Origin: Hormoscilla sp. GM7CHS1pb
Lineage (GTDB): Bacteria; Cyanobacteriota; Cyanobacteriia; Cyanobacteriales; Desertifilaceae
NCBI GenBank assembly: GCA_014323675.1
Contig: JACONN010000002.1
Span: 558,001-622,000 of the forward strand
DNA: 64,000 bases
Reading direction: 5' to 3'
Part shown: positions 53,489 to 63,074 of the stretch, piece by piece
Layout of the letters: each line of letters opens with the position of its first letter
How positions within the stretch are numbered: position 1 is the stretch's first letter
Program-made: the position numbers and the translations under genes
Notes under the pieces: model-generated
What the model saw: only the letters and a program-made list of their open reading frames with translations
Database searches by the model: none
Told to the model about the DNA's origin: nothing

Positions 53489-54969
53489 ATGACGGCTATC
53501 AACCTTGCGAAAGTGGGATGCACCCCGGTAGAAGGATCGCGAGTAACCGAAATCTCAGCTTAACCAACAACTCCCTCACCGGTACTATACCGTCTGAGCT
53601 GGGTGAGCTGAGTAATTTAACGAAACTCCGGCTGCACAACAACGAGATCACCGGCACAATCCCGACCGAGTTGGGTGAGCTCGCCAACCTGCAGATCCTC
53701 GGGTTGTCTGCGAACGCCCTAACCGGGACCATCCCCCCTGAGTTGGGCAATCTAACCAGTTTACAAAACCTGTACCTGTGGCAGAATGAGCTCACCGGCG
53801 CAATCCCGCCGGAGCTCGGCAACCTCACCGGTTTGCGGAACCTCTGGCTCCAAGGTAACCACCTAACCGGCGATCTACCCGCAAGTGTCGAAGCTTTATC
53901 GGCAACCAAACGGTTGGAGAATCCACCCTATGTTGGAGTTCCGATCGAGGACGTGGATACTGTCGTAGAATACGACAGGAACTCCACTCGCAATCACAAC
54001 CTCAGCATAGATATCAGCGGGAACTTTGGCGACATTAACGATAATATTACCAGTTACAGCGCTAGCGGTTTGCCAGACTGGTTAACCATTGACTCCATTA
54101 CTGGGGTGATTAGTGGCACGCCTGATTGGGATACTGCTGCTAATGTTGCTGCTAATCCTGCTAAGAGCAATAAAATCTGTAACCGTAACTGCATCAGATG
54201 ATGCGGGAGGCTCCGTAACGGATAAGTTTAATATCTCGGTGTCCTTTAAGAGCTCTAGTGCTGGGCTTTACCTCATCAATGCCAGCGATTATGGAGTCCT
54301 GAAGGATATCAATGGTCCCGGTAATCGCTATTGGAATTTCGACCGCGACTCCAACCATATCCGCGTCAGTGATGAGGAACATGGTTCCGTCCCCTTGCTA
54401 GTGCTGTTAACGGGTTGGATGGGGTGACAGCCGAGAAATCCCGAGTGACGGAACTCACAGCCGGGGTGAGCCGTGCGCTCCCTTCTGAGTTAGGCAAGCT
54501 CACTGCCTTGCAGAAAATAGAACTGGACCGCAGCGGCCTGAGCGGCACCATTCCCCCTGAATTAGGGGACCTAGACAACCTGACACACCTGTGGTTGGAT
54601 CACAATTCCCTAACAGGTAACATTCCCCCTGAATTGGGGAACCTACGTAATTTAACGTGGTTGAAACTGAACAAGAACTCCTTGAGTGGTTCGATTCCCC
54701 CTGAATTGGGGAACCTGAGCAACCTACAAGAATTATGGATGGGGAACAATTCCCTGAGTGGCAGCATCCCACCGGAATTAGGGAATGCCACCGAGCTGCA
54801 AAACATTTACCTGGACCATAACAATCTAACGGGGACAATACCCGACTCGCTAGGGAACCTCAGCAACCTAACAAAACTGTGGTTGCAAAACAATTCTCTG
54901 GAAGGTCCAGTACCAACTGAGTTGAACGGTATAAATGACCTCAACGTCCAAGGAAATCCTCTCATATAA
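53489..54969 (+). pseudogene. plant-type leucine-rich-repeat surface protein, frameshifted
   Basis: The start at 53489 follows TTGGAGG. A first block of five ~24-residue LRRs (LTGTIPSELGELSNLTKLRL, ITGTIPTELGELANLQILGL and so on) is followed by a putative Ig/cadherin-like motif (YSASGLPDWLTIDSITGVIS). Then, in another frame, comes YWNFDRDSNHIRVSDEEHGS, and a second LRR block has seven repeats (LSGTIPPELGDLDNLTHLWL onward) ending at 54969. The LxGxIPxELGNLxxL consensus is the plant-receptor class of LRR. Frames change near 53555, 54180 and 54410. A role in surface binding is inferred. No anchor or C-terminal sorting motif is visible. Confidence 0.75.
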
Positions 54970-55050
54970 TCCGGATAAAGCGGAAAGCGAGGGAGGATAG
55001 TAACAGGTTGGGGGGGTGGGGATTGGGAGAGGTAGAAGAGTTCACCAAAG

Positions 55051-57338
55051 ATGAGGTTCAAAAAGATGGAATCAACAGTAATGGATCAGGTTGCCTTCCA
55101 GATCAGCAGTAGCAGTGGGGGGGCGGAAGACAAGGACATAGCCATCGACCGCAATGGTGATGTCTGGATTACAGGAGAGTTCGGGGGCAGCATCGACCTC
55201 GACGGCGACGGCGAACATGATTTGATCAGTAATGGCTCTTTCGATAGCTATGTAGTCAAGTTCGACTCTGAAGGGAAGTTGGTTCGGGCCTATGATTTCG
55301 GCAATACTGAGATTTTACTCCCAGACAAGGGCATAGGCATAGCCACCGACAGCAATGATAATGCGTGGGTGTTAGGAGGGTTCCATGGCAGCATCGACAT
55401 CGACGGAGACGGAAAAGAATGATTTGACCAGTTCAGATAGTTATGGGAGTCACTATTTAGCCAAGTTCAACTCGGAGGGGGACTTTGTTCAGGCCTTAGA
55501 GATCGGCGGATAATTATACTGATCACACTGAATCGGGCAAGAGCATAGCCATCGACAGCAAAGATAATGTGTGGACTAAAGGAAGTTTCTGGCGCCACCT
55601 CGACATCGACGGAGACGGAGAAGATGATTTGATCAGTAATGGCGGCCGTCGAGATAGCTATTTCGCCAAGTTCGACTCAGAGGGGGATTTGGTCAACGTC
55701 TTCCAGATCGGCGGTAGCGGTGATGACGTTGGTCATGGCATAGCCATCGACAAGGATGATCATGTGTGGACTACAGGCTCTTTCTCCGGCAGCATCGACA
55801 TCGACGAAGACGGCAATAATGATTTGACCAGTAATAATGGCAGCAGAGATGGCTATGTAGCCAAGTTCGACTCGGAGGGGGCTTTGCTCTTTGCCAAAAA
55901 TATCGGCGGTAGCGATCGGGACTACAGCCTTGACATAGCCACCGACAGCAAGGGTGATGTGTGGGTTAAAGGACAGTTTCAGGGCAACATCGACATCGAC
56001 GGAGACGGCACCAATGATTTGACCGATGGCTCAAAAGATTATCCTTTTCCCCTTGATGAATATGTAGCCAAGTTCTCGAGCAATGGTGATTTCGTCAAAG
56101 CCTTAAGGCTCGGTGAGCATGCCGAAGCCGATGGCGACGATACCGAAGGCATAGCCATCGATAGCAATGATCATCTGTGGGTTACAGGACAGTTCCAGGA
56201 CAGCATCGACATCGACCTCGACGGCAACAATGATTTGACTAGCGATAGCTCTTTCATCGATAGCTATGTAGCCCAGTTCGACTCTGAGGGGAATTTGGTT
56301 CAGGCCTTAAAGATCGGCGGTAGCGGTAATGCCGTTGGCTTTGACATAGCCGCCGACAGCAATGGTAATGTGTGGGCTACAGGAAGTTTCCGGGACAGCA
56401 TCGACATCAACGGCGATGGCATCAATGATTTGACCAGTAATGGCCCTAGTTTCAGTAAAGGCGTTAATGCTATCTATGTAGTTCAAGTTGAGAAGGCAAC
56501 TACAGAAGAAGTCACTCAACTGAAAGTCACTCCTTCTGAATCGACCAAAGCAGTAGAACCAAACACAAGTGTCAGCTTTGATGTCAACTACTCTACTGAA
56601 CCTGCGGAAACTCCCACCACAGGAATAGTCTTTCAAATGCATTGGGACAGTTCTCAAGTAGCATTTGATCCAGTCACTGGTCTGACCGAGCATTTTCCTT
56701 TGGGCGCACAACCTATAAGTGCAGTCTTGGACGATCCGATTACCAACGGGGGTTTGGACGGCGACCCCAGCACAGACAAATACATCCTGCAAGCTTGGGT
56801 AGATGCTAACGGAAATTGGCCCAACAGTCCTAATCCTACCCTTTACACGGCCAACTTCACAGCGCTACCAGGGTTTTCAGGGACGCAGATCAACTTTGGT
56901 GCCAACTCAGATGACCTGCCTGCAAATAGCAACTTTGTCCCCAGTTCCATTGCATTAACCTCCCCCGCTCCATCACCTGCTCCATCACCTGCACTGGACA
57001 TTGATGGGAATGGAGTTATAGATGCGTTAACTGACGGCCTTGTGGCCATACGTTATCTCTTCGGGTTCAGGGGAGAGACTTTGACTGAAGGTGTTGTAGG
57101 TGAAGGTGCCACTCGCGATACATCAGAAATTGTTACCTACCTGGATGAAATGGGGGACATAATGTTAGATGTAGATGGCAATGGCACGGCAGGGGCGTTA
57201 ACTGATGGCATTTTATTCATGCGCCATGCTCTCGGGTTCTCTGATCAGGCTTTGATCTCGGGTGCAGTAAGCGAGGATGCCACTCGTACTACTGCTTCGG
57301 CAATTAATGAGCACATGCAATCTTTCGGCATGATGTAA
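55051..57338 (+). CDS. SBBP/beta-propeller repeat protein with cohesin-like and dockerin-like C-terminus, frameshifted
   Basis: About ten ~50-residue repeats each carry DxxGDVWxTGxFxGSIDIDGDG, then DSYVAKFDSEG, typical of SBBP beta-propeller repeats with Asp-rich Ca-binding loops. Frames change near 55415 (A-run in GACGGAAAAGAATGA) and 55513 but the repeats continue. Residues near 56510-56950 (VTPSESTKAVEPNTSVSFDV, IVFQMHWDSSQVAFDP) form a cohesin-like immunoglobulin fold. The end has two dockerin-like Ca loops (LDIDGNGVIDALTDGLVAIR, LDVDGNGTAGALTDGILFMR). It is a secreted or surface adhesion protein by inference. It follows the LRR gene by ~80 bases and may once have been one unit with it. 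Confidence 0.78.
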
Positions 57339-57339
57339 G

Positions 57340-57800
57340 GCCTTATTCCTCTCCTTCCCGGGCTCCGCCTGGGAGGGCGCGGTTGGGGGAACACATAATT
57401 TTCGAGAAAGTAACGAGATTTTTGAGTTATATGCTGTAGCAGCAGAGGAGACAGAAAATAGCGAAAAGTCTGTAATTATATATTTTACGGTTAATGTATC
57501 TTATCGTAAAAGGAGAGGAATTAATAATCCAAGTGTCGGTGCTCGCTCAGTAGTGACGCTTAAGAACCTTCGTAGCTTTACATATGGGATGAAAGAACTA
57601 CTTGATGAATTGTCAGAGTCCGACAACTGTACAAAAAATTAAGCCTTGCCTCCCAACCGATGGTTCGAGGGACGGACTCTCCTGTCGCCCGTCCTACCCC
57701 TCCGATCGCCAGGACTGCTCAAGTTTTGTTACAAAAGAATAAGTGCTTGCGCCAGTTATGTAACTGGCGAGACACCAAAGCTGTTCTTTGAGTGCGCCTG
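57340..57800 (+). other. intergenic region with a start-less open frame
   Basis: A frame of 80 or so codons ending at TAA 57640-57642 reads ELYAVAAEETENSEKSVIIY, FTVNVSYRKRRGINNPSVGA, RSVVTLKNLRSFTYGMKELL. It has no start codon and I do not recognise it. It may be the end of a decayed gene. A GGGCTCCGCCTGGGAGG-type repeat lies at 57359-57375. Confidence 0.4.
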
Positions 57801-57803
57801 ACT

Positions 57804-60661
57804 ATGGCTAATGAAGTTTCTTTTGTACATCGGCACAACGGTCCCACAGCCGATGATATCCCCAAATGCTGAAACTGTTGGGAACCGAAAGCCTCGATGC
57901 TCTGATTGATGAAACCATACCCCAGGCGATCCGGTATCGGCAACCCCTCCAGTTGCCCCCAGCCCAGAGCGAGTACGCGGCCCTGGCACAGTTGCAGGCG
58001 ATCGCCTCGAAAAATCAGGTATTTCGCTCCTACATCGGCATGGGCTATCACGACTGTATCACCCCACCTGTAATCCAACGGAACATTTTAGAGAACCCGG
58101 GCTGGTACACCGCCTACACCCCCTATCAGTCAGAAATTGCTCAAGGACGACTGGAAGCCCTGCTCAACTTCCAGACAATGGTAATGGATCTAACTGGCAT
58201 GGAAATTGCCAATGCTTCCTTACTGGATGAGGGCACGGCAGCCGCAGAAGCCATGAACATGAGCTATGGCCTGTGTAAAACTAAAGCCAAAGCCTTCTTT
58301 GTCTCTGCTGACTGCCACCCCCAGACGATCGACGTAGTGCAAACCCGGGCTCGACCTTTGGGAATAGAAGTAATTATCGGCGATCGCCAGACTTTCTTCA
58401 AAGCAGGCGATCGACCGGACATTTTTGGGGCCTTGCTGCAATATCCCGCTACCGATGGAGCAATTTACGATTATCAGGAGTTTGTAGAACAAGTTCATAG
58501 CGCAGGTGCTTTAGTCACAGTAGCAGCAGATATCTTGAGTCTCACCCTGCTGACGCCACCAGGAGAATTTGGGGCCGACATCGTGGTGGGCACCACACAG
58601 CGCTTCGGAGTTCCCCTAGGATATGGAGGACCCCATGCAGCTTACTTTGCCACCCGTGCAGCTTATAAACGGCAAGTTCCAGGACGCATTGTGGGGGTAT
58701 CTAAGGATGCCCAGGGCAAGCCCGCATTGCGTCTGGCCCTGCAAACTCGCGAACAACATATCCGCCGAGAAAAAGCTACTAGCAATATCTGTACTGCTCA
58801 GGTATTACTAGCGGCGATCGCCAGCATGTATGCAGTCTATCACGGTCCCGAGGGACTCAAGCAAATTGCCGAAAAAGTACATAGTTTAACAGTCAAGCTA
58901 GCAGCAGGACTACAGCGACTGGGATATGCGATCGGTTCAGAACCTTTCTTCGATACCCTGAGGGTGGAGTTGGGATCGAAACTCAGCGCAGAAATTATGA
59001 AAGCTGCTGCAAGTCGTCAGATTAACCTGCGAACAATAGACGATCGTACTGTAGGCATCAGCCTGGATGAAACTACCACCGAACAAGACTTGCAGGATCT
59101 CTGGCAGATTTTCGCAGGTGCTGAAAAGTTGCCCTTTACTGTAGAAGAATTAGAAGTCAATAGTCAGAACGGAAAGTTTGCCCGGACTAGCAGCTATCTG
59201 ACTCACCCAGTCTTTCACCGCTATCGATCGGAAACAGAGTTGTTGCGCTATCTGCATCGGCTACAAAGTAAAGACTTGTCTCTGACAACATCGATGATTC
59301 CCCTGGGATCCTGCACGATGAAGCTGAATGCAACAGCAGAGATGATGCCAGTGACTTGGCCCGAATTTGGCAAGATTCATCCCTTCGCCCCCCGGTCCCA
59401 AACCCAAGGCTACCAAATCCTCTGCCAGCAGCTAGAAGCCTGGTTAGCTGAAATAACGGGTTTTGCTAGCATTTCCCTCCAGCCAAATGCCGGTGCCCAG
59501 GGGGAATATGCAGGCTTGCTAGTGATTCGCCAATACCACCAACAGCGGGGAGAAGCCCATCGCCATATTTGTCTAATTCCCACCTCGGCCCACGGAACGA
59601 ACCCCGCCTCGGCAGTGATGTGCGGCATGAAGGTAGTGCCAGTCGCCTGCGACGGGAATGGCAACATCGACCTAGAAGACCTGAAGGCAAAAGCTGTCAA
59701 GCACGGCCAGGAACTTGCGGCCTTAATGGTGACCTATCCCTCCACCCACGGCGTATTTGAGGAACAGATTAAGGAAGGTTGCCAGGTAGTCCATAACCAC
59801 GGCGGACAGGTATACATGGACGGGGCGAACATGAATGCCCAAGTAGGGTTATGTCGTCCAGCAGAGCTCGGGGCCGATGTCTGTCACCTGAATTTGCACA
59901 AGACATTCTGCATTCCCCACGGCGGCGGCGGCCCGGGCATGGGACCAATTGGAGTGCAGTCCCATTTGGTGCCGTTCCTCCCCGGCCATGCCGTAGTCCA
60001 GATGGAAGGCGAACAACGCATTGGGGCAGTTTCCGCTGCACCTTGGGGTAGCGCCAGCATCCTGACGATTTCTTGGATGTACATTGCCATGATGGGAACT
60101 GCCGGTTTGACTGAGGCCACCAAGATAGCAATTCTCAATGCTAACTATATGGCCCGTCGCTTGGATGCTTACTATCCCATTTTGTATAAAGGGAAGTCCG
60201 GGAAAGTCGCCCACGAGTGCATTTTGGATTTGCGATCGCTCAAAAAGACTGTCGGGATAGAAGTGTCCGACATTGCCAAGCGCTTAATGGACTATGGTTT
60301 CCACGCCCCGACAATTTCCTGGCCCGTAGCGGGGACAATGATGGTAGAACCCACCGAAAGCGAATCGAAAGCAGAACTCGATCGCTTTTGCGATGCCATG
60401 ATTGCCATTCGCGGCGAGATTGAAGAAATTGAGTTGGGTAAGATGGATGCCGAGGATAATCTGTTAAAGAATGCCCCCCATACCGCAGAAGCCTTGATAG
60501 CTGGCGAATGGACTCATCCCTACCCTCGCGATCGGGCGGCCTATCCTGCCCCTTGGACGCGCGAACATAAGTTCTGGCCTACTGTCGGACAGATCGATAA
60601 TGCCTTTGGCGATCGCAACTTTGTCTGTGCTTGCTTGCCCATGTCTGCTTATACCTCCTAG
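57804..60661 (+). CDS. gcvP: glycine dehydrogenase (decarboxylating), P-protein; one-base N-terminal frameshift
   Basis: The PLP-dependent P-protein decarboxylates glycine in the glycine cleavage system, needed for photorespiration. It is ~950 residues. The start at ATG 57804 gives [20 protein letters not shown], the standard N-terminus; one A added to the run 57864-57866 joins it to [20 protein letters not shown]. If the deletion is real, translation could still begin at ATG 57866, losing 20 residues. The PLP Lys lies in [20 protein letters not shown] near base 59900. [13 protein letters not shown]-type ([20 protein letters not shown]) and [14 protein letters not shown] are also conserved. 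The single-chain form is normal for cyanobacteria. Confidence 0.94.
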
Positions 60662-60673
60662 GAAATCCGGTTC

Positions 60674-60697
60674 GTTGTTGCGCCTGCACGCAACAAC
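60674..60697 (+). terminator. hairpin after gcvP
   Basis: GTTGTTGCG and CGCAACAAC form a 9-bp perfect stem with a 6-base loop, 12 bases after the gcvP stop. A short A/T tract follows. Probable terminator, though the T run is weak. Confidence 0.55.
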
Positions 60698-60884
60698 GTG
60701 CTCATGTTAAAAAAATCTTAAATATTGTCCCAGTCTTAGATTTTCAATCTAGGTAAATGATGAAGAAAAACTAAGTAATTTTAAGGCAGATGAAGATTTA
60801 TCAAGAATTATAATAAAGCTGACCAATCAACACCGAGGAGATTCTAGAATCGAAGCATAGTTAAAACAGGAGTGTTGCACAACT

Positions 60885-61004
60885 ATGGCTCAAAATACAC
60901 CCAAAGCAACAACACGAGAAGATCACAGCATCGCCGACATTCTAATTGTCGCCTTCCTAGGTTTGTGTGGGCTGAGCTTCTTCATCCTTCTCGGTATTTT
61001 CTAG
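60885..61004 (+). CDS. 39-residue single-span membrane protein
   Basis: ATG 60885 follows AGGAG (60868-60872). The protein has a polar N-terminus (MAQNTPKATTREDHS) and one hydrophobic segment, IADILIVAFLGLCGLSFFIL, then LGIF at the C-terminus. Its size and layout are like the small subunits of photosynthetic or NDH complexes, but it does not match PsbJ/K/L/X, PetG/L/N, PsaM or PsaX that I can recall. A terminator-like hairpin follows within 30 bases, so it is a complete monocistronic unit. Function is unknown. Confidence 0.65.
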   Translation: MAQNTPKATTREDHSIADILIVAFLGLCGLSFFILLGIF

Positions 61005-61031
61005 TTAATAATTACGCGATAAGAAACGACA

Positions 61032-61080
61032 ATAGGGCGATCGCTCTCATAACCGGTGCAACTGGTGAGAGGGCGATCGC
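61032..61080 (+). terminator. GGCGATCGC-based hairpin terminator-like structure
   Basis: GGGCGATCGCTCTCA pairs with TGAGAGGGCGATCGCC-type sequence around a short loop containing ACCGG...CTGGT. It lies between the small membrane protein and the HicB-like relic, which converge. Confidence 0.5.
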
Positions 61081-61107
61081 CTCAACTATGTTAATTGTTA
61101 ATTTTTA

Positions 61108-61308
61108 TTACTTATTAGCCAAGAAATAGCCAGTTTCTTGGAGAATTTCTGCCCATATCTGTAGCAGCAGCTATAAAGAGGTTAACTGCCTCATCTAAAG
61201 CTATTCTTGCCGCTGCTGGTGTTTCCCCTGCATCACATCTATTGGCATAGCGTGGGCCACAAATTGCGAATCTTCTTTCCAGATTTGTACTGTGTCTTCT
61301 ATGTCCAA
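61108..61308 (-). pseudogene. HicB-like antitoxin relic
   Basis: Starting from TTG 61308 after AGGAG, the frame reads LDIEDTVQIWKEDSQFVAHA then MPIDVM. After a one-base shift it reads GETPAAARIALDEAVNLFIA AATDMG, and after another EILQETGYFLANK. This order (beta strand, GETPxEAxxNLxEAVxLF helix, C-terminal LxEIGF-like strand) is that of single-domain HicB/UPF0150 antitoxins. No toxin partner (HicA) is seen beside it. Confidence 0.5.
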
Positions 61309-61432
61309 TGCTCTCCTATTATAAGCTATTTTAGCATGAATTGTGGGCGATCGCCTCTCACAAGCTCCCGGCATGAACGATCGAGGCCGAAAAAGCCTCA
61401 AAATAAACACCCTAGGCATCGCCCACCACTTG

Positions 61433-62776
61433 CTATTGAGGAATCCTGATGACAAACTCAGTTCCTTCACCAATTTTTGAATTACATAACAGCGATCCCC
61501 CATGCTTTTTCTTTATTATATCATGACAAATAGACAAACCCAAGCCAGTACCCTTACCAACAGGTTTAGTAGTCACAAATGGTTCAAATATCCGCGACTG
61601 CATTTCTGCTGGTATCCCGGGTCCATTATCAGTAATTTTAATCTCCACCCCTGCTCCTTCGATCGCTGAGGTTTTGATAATCAGCCGATTAGGATTCTGT
61701 TTAATTTCCTCATAAGAAAGCCCCTTATTCAGATTATCTTCATCCAAAGCATCGATAGCATTAGCCAGCAAATTCATAAATACCTGGTTCAAAGGACTGG
61801 GATAGCAATTCACCAGGGGCAAATCGCCATATTCTTTGACCACCTCAATATCGGGACGATGATCGTTAGCCTTGATGCGATGCTGTAAAATCATCAGGGT
61901 ACTATCTAACCCTTCATGAATATTAACCTGTGTCTTAGAGGTATTATCCATGCGAGAAAAACTCCGCAAAGACACGCTGATCTGGCGGATGCGATCGACA
62001 CCTACTTCCATGGAAGCCACCATTTTTGGTAAATCTTCAACCAAGTAATCCAACTCAATCTCAGAAGCATGCTGCTCAATTTGTGCTCCCGGTTCGGGAA
62101 ATACCTGCTGATAGAGTCGCAAGTGCTCCAATATCTCCTCAGTATATTCCGATGCCAAGCTCACATTACCAGCAATGAAACTGACCGGATTATTAATTTC
62201 ATGAGCCACACCTGCCACCAGTTCGCCAAGAGACGACATTTTTTCACTTTGAACCAGTTGGATTTGAGCCTGCTGGAGTTTTTCCAAAGATTCCCTAAGT
62301 TCAGCCGTTCTTGAAGATACCCGTTCTTCTAACTCCGACGTTAATTGTTGCAGAAGTACATTTTTTTTCTGGAGTTGTTTAGTCAAATTCCGCATCCGCA
62401 GGTGGATATTGAGCCGCGCTAAAACTTCTTGATGTTGAAATGGTTTTGTGACATAATCTACTGCCCCTAGGTTCAACCCTTTGACTTTATCCTGCGTGTC
62501 AGAAAGAGCCGTCATAAAAATCACAGGGATATCTTTTGTTCTCTCAGAATCTTTCAAGCGGCGGCAGGTTTCAAACCCATCTATCCCCGGCATCTGCACA
62601 TCTAACAAGATGATATCTGGCAATACCTCTTCCAACTTGGACAGCGCACTTTCGCCATCTTTAGCCACTAATACCTTAAACCCGAACTCCTTCAAAAAAC
62701 TGAACAGTATTTTGATATTAGTCGGATTATCATCAACAATCAAGATTGTGTCTTGTTTGGCTGTCTCCATATGCAC
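61433..62776 (-). CDS. response regulator receiver-histidine kinase fusion
   Basis: This 447-residue cytosolic sensor kinase has no membrane span. The N-terminal receiver domain (residues ~10-125) has DD15-16, phospho-acceptor D59 (ILLDVQMPG), T89 and K111. A coiled coil follows (~128-180, LLQQLTSELEERVSSRTAEL). The kinase core has H192 (AGVAHEINNPVSF), the N box FMNLLANAIDAL, G1 ITDNGPGIP, F FEPFVTTKPVGKGTG and G2 LGLSICHDI. The REC-first layout means its activity may be set by another kinase. The frame is intact. Start Met1 or Met3 (62770). The signal is unknown. Confidence 0.93.
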   Translation of the reverse strand: MHMETAKQDTILIVDDNPTNIKILFSFLKEFGFKVLVAKDGESALSKLEEVLPDIILLDVQMPGIDGFETCRRLKDSERTKDIPVIFMTALSDTQDKVKGLNLGAVDYVTKPFQHQEVLARLNIHLRMRNLTKQLQKKNVLLQQLTSELEERVSSRTAELRESLEKLQQAQIQLVQSEKMSSLGELVAGVAHEINNPVSFIAGNVSLASEYTEEILEHLRLYQQVFPEPGAQIEQHASEIELDYLVEDLPKMVASMEVGVDRIRQISVSLRSFSRMDNTSKTQVNIHEGLDSTLMILQHRIKANDHRPDIEVVKEYGDLPLVNCYPSPLNQVFMNLLANAIDALDEDNLNKGLSYEEIKQNPNRLIIKTSAIEGAGVEIKITDNGPGIPAEMQSRIFEPFVTTKPVGKGTGLGLSICHDIIKKKHGGSLLCNSKIGEGTEFVIRIPQ

Positions 62777-62928
62777 GTACTCCCAGAACCTTTTACCAAT
62801 TTTATTATTTATCTTGTAGCAGTAATCACTATTATATCTTTAAACGCTGGTGACTGTAAACCCTGGTGAGTATAGTCCCCTCTACACCTGGTTTAAATCA
62901 CTGACAACTGGTGGGCCTAAGCTGTCGC

Positions 62929-63022
62929 GCATTTACATTGCTACGGTCGATCCGCTGAAAGCCTTGTACTCAAAGAGTTTCCCAATTTTTAATTTTGACT
63001 CGTAGAATTTTGAATTGCTTAT
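62929..63022 (+). repeat. dispersed ~95-bp intergenic repeat, copy 2
   Basis: GCTGTCGCGCATTTACATTG, TTGTACTCAAAGAGTTTCCC and GAATTTTGAATTGCTTA match, in order, the copy before dnaB (28133-28230). It precedes the next gene by ~50 bases. Nothing else is seen in 62777-63074 except AT-rich sequence. Confidence 0.6.
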
Positions 63023-63074
63023 ACAGGTTTAGCGACAATTTGATTCCATTGAGATATAATCATTATAACACAGA

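Noticed and set aside
57655-57720. possible tRNA-like segment (GGTTCGA near 57662)
   Set aside because: No cloverleaf with acceptor and anticodon stems could be drawn. No tRNA or rRNA gene was found in the window.
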